Part shown: positions 26,499 through 38,400 of the stretch, piece by piece
How positions within the stretch are numbered: position 1 is the first letter of the stretch
Layout: each line of letters opens with the position of its first letter
Position numbers and translations under genes: made by a program
Assembly: GCA_022749755.1 (NCBI GenBank)
Contig: CM040446.1
Coordinates: 3,278,966 to 3,342,965, forward strand
DNA: 64,000 nucleotides
Source of the DNA: Azadirachta indica
Taxonomy: Eukaryota > Streptophyta > Magnoliopsida > Sapindales > Meliaceae
Direction of reading: 5' to 3'
The notes under the pieces: model-generated
Database searches by the model: none
Told to the model about the DNA's origin: nothing
Seen by the model: the letters and a program-made list of their open reading frames with translations, nothing else

Positions 26499-29400
26499 CT
26501 ATGCCAAAGCTTGTGCCATCAATGAGCGTTGAGATAGCTGCTGCTCGTAAAGCTCACGGAAAATATGGTTTTTGGCATCGTGATACTTCTTCACCTTTGG
26601 GTCTTTTGATGGGTGAATGACCTGCACAAATTCAAGCATATGTAAATCCTAAACATAAATACATAATGTTCACTGTACCACCAAATATCGGGGAGAACAG
26701 TTGTGGACACTGATCTTCACAAATGTTAAATCTCATATAAAGTCCTTAAACAAAGATTTTTTTCCATGCTAAAGAAATCTACAGTACCACCAGGAATCAA
26801 AGAATAGATCAATCCTAAGCTATCTAGCAAGGATTCATGCCCATCTATCACAAAGAAAGGTCCTAAGCTGTCAAAGCTCGTGACAGAAATTGATCCCATA
26901 AGCTGGCACAATCAACATTTTACCCCAAAACTGAGATAAAAATTGCTTTGAGCTCAGACAAATTTTTGCCTTCTCGTCTGTTGTAATATATAAACATAAA
27001 TATATAAAATGAAAAAAGGATTGTCATGCATATGGCATACCTTTCCAGGTGCATTCAATGCCTTCATGGCCTCAATGAGGCTAGAGTACCTCTTTGCAGC
27101 AACAGCACCAATAATAGCAGCACCCAGGAGCACAGATTCATTTTCACGTGGAAGTATGATAGGGCAACCTACACCAATTATAAGCAATAAAGCCAACAAG
27201 TTTGTCAATTTGTGTCCAAAAATGGCAAAAGGCTTTAACCCAGAATCCTCTGTAATGTAGAAGACCTTTCACTTCTCGCAAACTTAGCTAACTGGTCCCA
27301 TGTACAAATTAGAGGGGGAAAGTGGAGTCTGCGATGATGAAACCTAATGATAAGCTAATCAATTGTGGGTCAAAGAAGAAGTCTAACGAGACATTCGAGC
27401 AGCCCTTAAAAGTTATTTGAATCCCATTTTCTTTAAAGGAATAGTTGGATCCAACATTAAGTTCCAGGCAGCCCACGTACTACAACATTCAATTATTTTA
27501 ATGCATCAGAAGTACCAAAAAGATCATGAAAATGTAACTGTCAAATCAAAAGTTTCTTTTCTTTTTCTGATAGGAGGCAATAACAGTCATATGATTATTA
27601 TATAAATAAATCAAAAGCAATTGGACATAAGGGGACCAAGAATCCCATGAATTTGAGATTTAAGAAGGAAATATTAATAATATTTGTTCAACAAAAGTAA
27701 GGATCATATACAAACTATAGAAAAGGTTGGCGGACGATTGTAGTCTTATACCAGGAGCAAGAGTAAACCATAATTTATCTATCCATCTATTTGCATTTAT
27801 ATGAGTGAATATCTGGATATCAATATATGAAACAACACACAAAGGTGAGTTAGAAACTGAGGATGACAGGAAGAAATACCAATTATATCTGCATGTTGTT
27901 GAAGGAACAAATGGTTCTTGGCAAGACCACCGCATGCAAGTAACGTGTCAATCTGCATATGAAGAAAGAAACACATAATAGATTAGAGTTTGAGAAATTG
28001 TTGACTCAATGACCATATAATACTTCACCTTAAGTCGTCACTTAGCAGCTCCACTTACAACAACAGATGCACACCAAGTAATTCATTTTACATGCAACTT
28101 ACGCACAGAGTGAGAAGTATGTGTTCTTACTTTATGACCATGGGCATTGCAGTGCTCCACAATGTGACGTGTACCATAGGCAATGCCCTGCACAGTGGCA
28201 AGGTACAAAAGAGCCAACTGTTTTTCACTTGTATCAAGCGTCATACCACATATTACTCCTTTAGCTTTTGGATCTGCAATGGGAGACCTGTGCTATCACA
28301 AACTTAGCAGCTTATACTAGAATCTCATATTTGGGAACTACCACCTGAGAACCATAAATCAAGCTCTTAAACATTTACCTGTTTCCATGGAAGTCGGGAA
28401 GAACGTGTATATCTTCAGTTAAAGCAGCAAGAAAAGGAGCCTTCATCTCATGCATCATTGATTCTAAAATACTATTCAGTAGTTCAAAGAGGGATATCTC
28501 TGGAATATAGAAAAAAGAACAGAAAAAGGACAAGCAAGATGCTATGTAAATAGAAGCAACAATACTTGCCCTACAAGTAAATTTAAGCTAAACTGCTTTG
28601 AGTTAACAAACTTGGAAAAAAAGGTATCTTGAAATGAGTAACCAACGTCTTACTTCGAGAAGCAGCACGATTTGCAAGCCTTGGAGAAGCAACATGATTT
28701 TCAATTACGTAATCTAACAATGCACCAGTGGCACTCTGCCCACCTTCTGTTAGCCAGAATTCAGGTACCATTGCTGAAAACAATAACAAAAGGGGGATTG
28801 GCATTGATATATACTCTTTTCACGCTTGTCCCTGCGAGAACTGTAAATATAATTCATAGCTCTAGACATTATGCTTATATTTTTCCATGAAGTTGTAACA
28901 GTAGGTATGAAAGTCTAATTTGGTCAATTGACTATCACTTAGAGTAGAGGTGATCAATTCTTTGATCTGTAGCAACATGAAACAAACCAAGGTATGATAT
29001 TTCAAGTTAAATCAAAATGAAAAAGGAGTCAGAAAGTCATAAGATAAGGTCTTTAAAATTTCAGAAACAATAACATAAATAAATACGTAGTTAAGAGGAC
29101 AAATAGCGCATCAATAGTGTTGGCAAGGTTAGCAGCTTTGCTGTTCTGAAATAAGCTTCCAAGATCAAAATCCTCACATTAACTCTCTTATAATTAAAGA
29201 AGACAATTGTCAATATACCTGACCAAAATGGCCCCCAAACCCCTGGAATAAATAGCTTGTTCCGTGATATAGCCATATGGCAAGTAGAAGTACCACAGAC
29301 TAACACCATGCGGTGGCATATAGCTTCCTCTTCATGCTCTGAACATATATAATATTTGAAAAGGTGAACATGGAGCCATCAGGCTAGCAACTGATACGCA

Positions 29401-31780
29401 AAGTGAAAAGAAAACAATAAAATCTGCAATAACCTTTGGCTTCAGAAGATGACTCAGGCACACTTTCCATTACCCCCACACCTCCAGCGTGGGCATCAAT
29501 CAATGAAGTCCCCACAGGAGTTCCCTCTACCAGCCCGAGTTCCTAAAAGCAGAGGTCATTTTCAAAAAAGAATAAAACTAGCCACTTTATGAATGTAAAA
29601 GAGAGAATCACCCTCTACAGCCCACACAAAAGGATGTGTTTGCATTCTATCTAAATTGAATCTGTTTTCTTTGTCAAATGGACCTTGAAATCAATGTGAA
29701 AACTTCAAAACAAAGTTTCTTGCCTTCGCAGCAGCAGGAGTAAGACCAGAACCCAAAGGATGGCCAGGGAAAGCTACGCTTCGTCCTGTCAACAAGTTAA
29801 ATGTCAAGTATTACAAAAAGAATATGAAATATAGGTAAACACACTTTTGCAGTGATAATATCACAACCGAATGAATTTTTTGGTTCATAATTTTTTCAGT
29901 TCATTTGGATATTTAGAACATTGAGCGCAGACAAATACAACTCCAATATATTAACAAAAAAGCACGGCAAGATTTTGGAGCATTAGATCAACCTAAATAA
30001 GCTAAGCTAGTTTCCAATTATAACCAACCTTCCAGGGGGTAAAAGATGCATAACAAAGAATGCACAGTAGTGGAGTATTCATGTGACAAATGTTTTAGAA
30101 CTAGATGGAAGCTAGTTGGACTGCCATGAAGACTTAATGCAATTCTGGATTGACACCCTTTGACCATCTTAGTCAAAGTGCATCCAAACACACAGCATGG
30201 AAATCATAGCGGAAAGCTCCTGAACCATTCATGTTTCTAATGAGAAGAATAGTTCTTTTTACTCAACAATTACAAGATTTAAGCTATGGCATTTTAATAA
30301 ATGTAGTTTGATTTCGGTTTCTTAATTTACAAACCAAAGTACGTGTGTATGTATGTACTTATGTACTTAGAGTGCAAACGTATTGGGTTTTGTGTGTTCT
30401 ATTGTGTGTGAACATGTGTTGTAACGTTGGCATGACCATCTCTAATGCATGACCAGCGTCATAGTTCCCTATTGGAGCAACGCATGAAAACTGCTGGTGA
30501 AAAGCAAACCGAGATGAAAGAAAGTATCCTGGCAATGCCATCACTTAGAAAGAACTATGTATGTATGTGGCCATGTAATGGAGACATGTGGATTACTGGG
30601 CTATGGCCAATTCCATTTATAAGAGTGTGCAACTGATATCAACTTTAGCACACACATAGAATTTAACAAAGGAAACATACAACCATACCAATCTTAGCAT
30701 GGTGCCCATCTATCAGATCACCTAAGCCAATCTCCTCCCAGAATTCATCATCCCAGCCACAAGCTTCCATGTCTCGAGAATCTTTCTCATTCATCTGTTG
30801 CATGTGTGCATGACCAAGATATGTCCATTTGCACACTGTGGTGCACAGACTCCGAGTATCATCCCCTGTTGCTCTGGAATGGACAAAATAAGGGCAAATT
30901 TGTTAATGCAATCAACAGTTTGACTTTCTGGAAAAGAATGATGTCTAGACATCAAGAAAGTTATCATATAATTGAGGACTAGCTGATCCAAGTACCTATA
31001 AGATAACCAATCACTCAAATCCATCCATCTAAATACCATCGCCCAAGAATCTTTCAAATTTTCTTTCACCCATAGGAGCTGCCAAAAAAAAAAGGGTGGA
31101 AGTCTTCATTAGACAAGACACAAAGTATAAAAACCAACGGATCAATCATGCTATTCAAAGTCCAGCCATAATGGAAATAACAAGTTAACTGCAAGGTAGC
31201 AACATGCTCAGACATCTCAAAATTGCACAAATACAATAAGATATAAGAATAGTTGTTAATATGCATTTTGTATTGGCACTTTTAACAGATCTCAATGTCA
31301 TATCAACAACTTGATGACTCAAATCCATGTGCCAAGGAAAATCCATCACCAGGATGCAAATTAAAAGCAATAATCAAAGGTTTACATTTTTCTCCAAACA
31401 AAATGAGAATACAACAACCCAATCAAACCAAAATAAACTACAATATTGTTCTAGTGATAACCAAATTGCACAAGCAAGACCACCATTCTAACTTTGCCAC
31501 ATATCCAGAATGGTGGTCTTGCTTGTTCACTTCACTCCCCCAAAGTTCCCAATTAGCCAAGTTCACCAGATTAAAGTATGATTCTAATAGCAAATGGTAA
31601 CTTAACAAATCAAATTCCCTATTGCATGTCCCAAAAAAGAAAACTGCAGCAAGAAAAACTCACAAGTTAAAGTGCTAAGATACCTTTGTAGGAGTATATT
31701 TCCAAATTGTTTACCCCCCCATAAGCCCCAACCCCACCCATCGCACCACGCCACCCGCGCACCCACACCACACCACCACC

Positions 31781-31816
<36 letters not shown>

Positions 31817-34270
31817 CCCAAAAAAAAAAAAAGAAAACAGAGAAAGGAAGTCACTTATTTACCATGCTTACATGGCCAAAATCAGATGGGCAGAAAATCA
31901 AATCACCAAGACTGCTATACAGAAAACCACTTTAGACCAAATTAAAGTGCAAAGCCAACAAATCATCACCCTCTCATCTCTATCACCAGGACCCTACTAT
32001 ACCAAGAAAGGCTAATGGAAAACCCAATATAACAATCTGCTTAAGAATACAATGTTGCTTTGGAAAATCCAAACATAAAAACCTTAACAAAAAGGAAACA
32101 AAAAAAGTTCCCGAGGCAATTATTCCTTCAGCTACAAACCATCCATTTCAGCTTAGTTGTATTCATTTATATTTCTCATGCCATACAACATATATTCAAC
32201 TTACACTCGAAGCCTGGTGACAGTATACATGAAGAATCATAGTTAGGTGGCTGGAGCAGCTGCTTAGATACCTTTGGTGGCTGCATCTCAGGAGAAACAG
32301 CTCCACCACAATATTGCAATACTGGTGAATTACAAGAATTGATCTTCTGAGCTTGTTTTACAGCTCTGTGGTCCATCCATACTATAATGTTTCTTCTAGA
32401 ATCATCACTCCAAGAAACTGAAACAGGAGAGCCATCAGCATCCACTGCAACTGCAAAATAAAACCATTTTATCCAAATCAAAATCATAGTAAGCACCATA
32501 CTCACTAAACATCAAACTACATAGTATCCTTTATTGTAGCAATATTATTTAAAGACTTAGCCACAAACCAAGTGAACAAGTAGCTGCAAAACCCACGCCC
32601 TTCACTTCTTCCCCACCAACGTCTGCAAGGGAGCAAGCTGACTTCACCGCTGCACAGATTGCATGCCAAATATCTGTTGATGATTGCTGATTTTGAAAAT
32701 AACAAATAAAAACAAAAAGTCACATTAGTCCAAGTATTTCAACATTTACTGTGGATTCAAAAATCTGTTGCCCTACATATTTCTCTTTCAATTTTTATGA
32801 AGAAGAAAAATCATCTGTCTCTTCCTAGACATAAAACATTTTGATCATTTTAAGAACTTCCTTTGATGTTCTTAGAATGTACCAGAAGAGATTTGGACAG
32901 ATAAAGATAATTAGTGCATCTGAATTCCAGGCATGTAGCAAGTGATTAAACTAAGAAAATACCTCAATGCAGTCACCCTCTTTCCATATTTGTATTGGGC
33001 TGCTCGCAGATCCTAAAAGTTTTCCACTTTCATCAAACAAGCCTGCATCACACAGCATGAACAATCAACAAACTATTGCACTATCTAAGAAGTCTAAGAT
33101 TCATAGTCATCTTTCATTATATGACATAAACAATTAAGTATATTCAGCAACAGAAAAGACCAATTGTAGTCTTGAAATTAAATCCAGCAAGTACAGAATT
33201 AGGGTTAGGGTGAGGTTGTTTGTTTCAAACAAAATATATTCATATGATAACAGTCACACAGTGTATTAGTAGCCTAATATAAAATTCCACTACATTTAAC
33301 ATCTACCAAGTTCACAGCTGATCATAATGCTAGCGCAAGTTCATAAATAAATTCCAGCTTTGGGAATAATACAAAGGTCAACTATTTTGTAATCAACCAA
33401 TGATTTCATACAAAAAAGAAATAAATATCGACAAGTTTCTAAGAAGATTTCACTGGTACAATTCAGAAGGATGAACAAGATTTGCATAATTCAGCATTTA
33501 TTTTTTTTGGGCTACAAACTAGGTTTTAGAAATGTCATAACTTAACGTAGTTCTCAGTTTTTGCTTTTGGAAAACAACGGTATCAAATATATTACCATTA
33601 AATTTCAGAAGATATGATTTTGGCTGTTCCACAAGGAACTAACTGTTACAATAAGCAGGCTTCAAAAGTTGGAAATGATATGATCCGTCAAATTTAACAA
33701 AAGCAATACGAAACAAATTAAAATCACGATCTTAAGAGTTGAAAGAACACCATTTCCTGATTGAAGAAAACGAAAATTAGCATTAACCTAATGAAAGAAG
33801 CCAGTAAGCCACCAACAATTCAAAACTCGCCATTCAGTATCACACAATTAATGTCATCGTATCAACATTTCAAGACAAAAACTGCTTACAGAAATAACGA
33901 TTTTTTCGTCACATATTAATCGTACTTACGACATAAACTTGTTACAAACATGAGTTTTAACATGACAACACATTTGAAAACCATAAAATGTTATCAAACA
34001 ATCATTCTTTCATCATATATATATGTATATATATGTATATATATATATATATAGGGAGCAACAGAAATGACCTGCACGGGCGCTTCCAGTGCCAACATCG
34101 ACGCCGAGGAAGACGGAGCGCGAAGATTTAGCTCCTGCGACGGCGGCGGCCATCTCGAGGAAGACGACGGAGGTGTTGTAGTTGGTGTTATAGGTAGCGG
34201 AGAAAGAGTGGTATTTGCGGTCGAGAAGGGGCGTGGTGTCGGACCGCGCTTTCCTGTTAACACCAGACAT
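26499..34270 (-). CDS. FGGY-family carbohydrate kinase (D-ribulokinase type)
   Basis: ATP-dependent sugar kinase. Homologues in human (FGGY), yeast (YDR109C) and Arabidopsis (At4g30310) phosphorylate D-ribulose, seen as metabolite repair. Fifteen exons: 34270-34072, 33042-32963, 32686-32569, 32450-32272, 31078-30996, 30873-30689, 29785-29724, 29542-29434, 29338-29219, 28773-28654, 28499-28379, 28287-28131, 27952-27880, 27168-27041, 26621-26499. The 618-aa product keeps phase throughout. Motifs: the N-terminal ATP/sugar signature [12 protein letters not shown] (from residue 56), [33 protein letters not shown] with the catalytic Asp, and ACGGLAKN near the C-terminus. Intron 7 starts with GC (AAG/GCAAGA); all others are GT-AG. 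A second in-frame Met at residue 40 (34153) gives 579 aa starting right before the kinase fold, so the first 39 residues may be a targeting extension or untranslated. The 5' neighbour BIO3-BIO1 is divergent. Confidence 0.95.
31470..31526. repeat. Perfect 20-bp inverted repeat in FGGY intron 4
   Basis: Arms at 31470-31489 (starts ACAAGCAAGACC) and 31507-31526 are exactly complementary over 20 bp, with a 17-nt loop. They lie inside the intron between FGGY exons 4 and 5, so the pre-mRNA can form this hairpin. Confidence 0.95.
31782..31814. repeat. Homopolymer of 33 C in FGGY intron 4
   Basis: An uninterrupted C run preceded by CCA repeats and followed by an A run. The transcribed (minus) strand has 33 G, which could form G-quadruplexes. 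The exact length is likely to be uncertain in any assembly. Confidence 0.9.
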
Positions 34271-35494
34271 TTTACTGTTTTTTCTTGACTTTTATTTAAT
34301 ACGAATACGAATTATCTTCAATAATTTCTGAGAAATCTCTTTTTTCCCTATTTCGATTTGATAGATTATTTTGGAGTTTTTTTTGGATTTTCCGTTCTGT
34401 TTTTCCTGTTTTGTTTGGTTGTCTATATTTATTAACGACTGAAAGTGGTGATTTATTAATGCCTTATTTTAATTACTGTTGTTAATATTTATTGTTTTTT
34501 AATTGACTATTTTCCGTAACCGGGGGAGAAAACTAAAATAACAATAATAATGTTATCCAAAGGTTTGAATAACCCAAAGTCTTTGCCCGTAGAATTTATA
34601 TTCAATTTTGGATAAAATCGGATTCTATTTGTAGTTTTTATTTTGTTTTCATAAGAAGTTGAACCTTTATATCCACCCTCAAAGCAAAAAAAAAAAAGTA
34701 TATATTACGTTATTTATCACAGTAAAAAATATATAACATGATTTTATTAAATAGTCTAGTAAAAATCACTCTACTAGACACATAATTTAAAGTAAAAATT
34801 TTACTGAAATTGAAAGTGCTCCAATCCCAGTTAACGATAAGAGTTATATTTTTCGAAAATTTTAAATAAGATTAAGCACCCTTGATATTCATTTGTTGTT
34901 CCCATAGAATATAATGAAAAATACAAATTTGTCGGTATATTCATGCAAATCAAGTAATTTTTCAAATAGAACATTTTATTATTAAAAATTTTGAGGATAA
35001 GAGACACGAAGAGATCAATTTTAAGGTATATACTATCCCACCCTAATACAATTTCTGTGCTATTGTAAGTTGCAACACAAGTACACCCTTTGATCCCTCC
35101 TCATTTGCCAAAATGGGGTTTGAATAGAAAATGGGTCAGGCTCATCATAAACTTGGTCCGCAGGCTTAGTTTCATTCCTCTAAATATCGACCACTCTCTT
35201 TTTTATGTCACTGCGCTGGAACCAGGGCCAATGTAGCCCAAAGTGGCCCGTTTAACTGAAGACCCAGGCCCAGAAGAGGTTAGGTTTGATTCACGTTTAT
35301 TTGTCCACCTAGCCGCCAAACTGGTCCCCCCCACTACCAAACCGTTCGATTTCGCTCTTTAATAACATCGCCAGATAGAGAAAGATTAGTCATAAACCCC
35401 GCCATAACGACCTGCTCAAAAGGGCAAGCTGCACATTTCAAACTTTTCCGCTCAAGCCATTGTAAGCTACTTTCCGTCTACTCTTACTCACACC
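34271..35494. promoter_or_regulatory. Shared upstream region of divergent FGGY and BIO3-BIO1 genes
   Basis: 1.22 kb between two start codons pointing away from each other. No other gene is visible, so it should hold both promoters. No clear TATA box was found for either gene, which is common for housekeeping genes. Confidence 0.55.
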
Positions 35495-38400
35495 ATGCTT
35501 CCCCTGCTTCTCCGCCACAATCGTCGCCACCACCACCACTGCCTTCTCCTCCGCCTCCTCCACCATCGCCACTTCTCTACATTTTATCAGCAACCTCTTG
35601 AAATTCCGCTCTCTCATCCGACGTATCTAATTTGGTCCGCCAACACGTCTCTGGGCAAAACCCTAGTCTCCACCGGTCTCTCCTATTCCTTCCTACTCTC
35701 TTCCTCCTCCACTACCTCAAATAAAAAATTCCTCTATCTCAAACCAACACAAACCGGCTTCCCCTACGACTCTGACTCTCGCTTTCTCTTCACCAAACTC
35801 TCCTCCATCGCTCTCCGCGGCCAGTTCACTTCCTCTCTCTTTCTCTCCAATTCCGTCATCTCTTCCTCTCTCTCTGCCGCAAAATCTTTCTTATCATCCA
35901 AAAATCTCCAACATCAACCCGAGAGGTTTAATTCTGGAATGTACGATTTAAATTTTTGTGAAGAGAATAGAATTTTGGGCGAGAATAATGTAGTTTCGGA
36001 ATTGGTTTGTAAGACTTTGTTTGCGTGGGAGGAGGCTGTGTCGCCGCATTTGGCAGCTGATAGGGAAAGCGGGGTGCTGGGGGATCCTGAGGTGGTTGAA
36101 AGGTTGGGAAAGTGTTTGAGAGATGGATTGGAGAGTGAGAAACAAAGAATGGAGATTTTTTGTGTTGTTGAGACTGCTGGTGGGGTTGCCAGTCCAGGAC
36201 CTTCTGGGTCTCTTCAGTGTGATTTGTATAGGCAAGTGATAGTTCTGTTGTTTTTTAATAACTCTGTAGCCTTTTCTTTTTCCGAGTAAATGGCTGAATT
36301 GAGTGATTTTTCATTTTTCATTTGGTGGCATTAGATGAGTCTATGAATTATGAGTTCAAACTCTTAAGCTACATCGTGATGTTGGTGCATCTTATGTGCC
36401 ATATTCGCACGTTAGTAATCTGAGCATAATGGGTCTTAATTTCTTTGTATGACTAGAATTATTTCAGTGTTCTTTCCTTGGATTCATTTCTTCTTATATA
36501 TGTTAACAGGCCTTTCCGGTTGCCTTGTATTCTTGTGGGAGATGGGCGGCTAGGTGGTATTTCTGGAACGATTTCAGCCTATGAGAGTTTAAAGCTTCGG
36601 GGTTATGACGTTGTTGCCATTGTTTTTGAAGATCATGGCCTTGTTAATGAGGTGCCGTTGATGACATATTTGCGAAATAGGTAATTTAGGTTATTTACTC
36701 TTCCTTGGGACGTGGATCCTATTCGTTCTTGTCCATGGTATGAGGTATAAATCATTTTGAAACAATTATATGTATATTGCGCCCTTGATGTATAATGGTT
36801 TACTAGTTCTTACTCTTTGTGTGTGTTTGTGTGTCTCCTAATAAGCTTTGGCATATGTTCTTTTCTTCTGCTTATGTAAATGTTAAATCAATTTTATTTT
36901 CTCATTTACAAGTTATTTTCATTTCTTCTTCACAGAGTGCCAGTGCTTGTGCTGCCAACTCTTCCACAAGATTCATCAAATGACCTGATGGAATGGTTTG
37001 ATGAATCATGTGATGTCTTTAACTCTCTGAAGAACATAATGCTATCAGCATATTCAGAAAGGATAGAGCGACTGCATGACATGCCAAAGAGAGCAAGAGA
37101 GCTCTTCTGGTGGCCGTTTACTCAGCACGGACTTGTACCAGAAGAAACTGTTACAGTGATTGATTCACGCTGTGGAGAAAACTTTTCAGTCTATCAGGTT
37201 ATTTCATAGCAGATGCTACACCGTTTTTTATATGTCAAATTTTCTTTCTTTCTATATATGTTTGTCTAATTTTCTTAGTTTGTATTAATTCTTGGCTACT
37301 ATTTTTATGTTTAGGCCACTTTGTAGTTTGTATTTGCTAAATTGTAGGATATGATTTAATCTACTGCCCTTTTCTGAATCTTACAACATTTTTAGTTTTC
37401 ACTTTTTATTTAGCTGTTTTTAATTCTTAATCTGAGATGTTGATTAGTAACTTGTGATGTAAATGGTTATTCATCTTATAGGCCCAGAATAATAAATTTG
37501 TCAGTCAACAATTTGATGCATGTGCTAGTTGGTGGACTCAAGGACCAGATGCTACCTTACAGGTCATTTTATACATATTTTACATGCAATTGCTGATAAG
37601 TTTGATTACTGTATTTAATTTTTGCACTTCCGAGTCATGAATAGATTTAGAAATTATCTTGTTATCATAATGGTTTTCTTTTCTTTTTTTTTTTTTTGGT
37701 TGCCCTGCCGCTAGAAATGTTGTACAAAATGATACTTGTAGAATTGTAAAGGACCAGTAAGAGAGAAAAAGGGGAGAGAAGAGGAAAGAAAGATATGAGA
37801 GAGAAAGGGAAATACTTTAACAATCAATCTGGCTTCTGAAGGGCATGGGAGCAGGTTTTTATATAATACTTAAAGCATAAACAGATAGGAGACAAAAGGG
37901 AAACCAAATTTCAGTGAAAGAAAGAACTTAGTCCACTGCGGCTAATTAAAAGAAACCAACTGATATAACCAAATATGAACTCTAGGAAGACAAAACCTAG
38001 TCTAATGACACATCAGTTCTAGAATCTCCATAATGATTCCCATCACATATGCTAAAGCGTACAGCGTATCTGTACTCTCTGGTCATTTGAGTACGATTGT
38101 TGAGAATTTATCTTCTAATAATGACAGTTAGCTGACTAAACTTTAAATGCTGCTTAAAAACAATAAAACTATATTACAATTTTCAATTAATAGAAGTGCA
38201 ATGAATTGTATGTATAAGTAAGAAAATAACGTGTGGTACTGGGACTAGCCATTACCCTCTTCTTTTGGATTTGTTAGTTTTATTGTGTGCTAGCATGTGA
38301 CTTGGCTTTTTGTCATGAGGATAGGGCCAATATACCATATTATTCCTTGATATATTGAGAAGAGAAACGAGATATAAAAGAAGTGGTGAAAAATTAAACT

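Noticed and set aside
37715..38050. Retroelement LTR in BIO3-BIO1 intron 4
   Set aside because: Composition is suggestive, but no paired LTR, primer site or target duplication was found.
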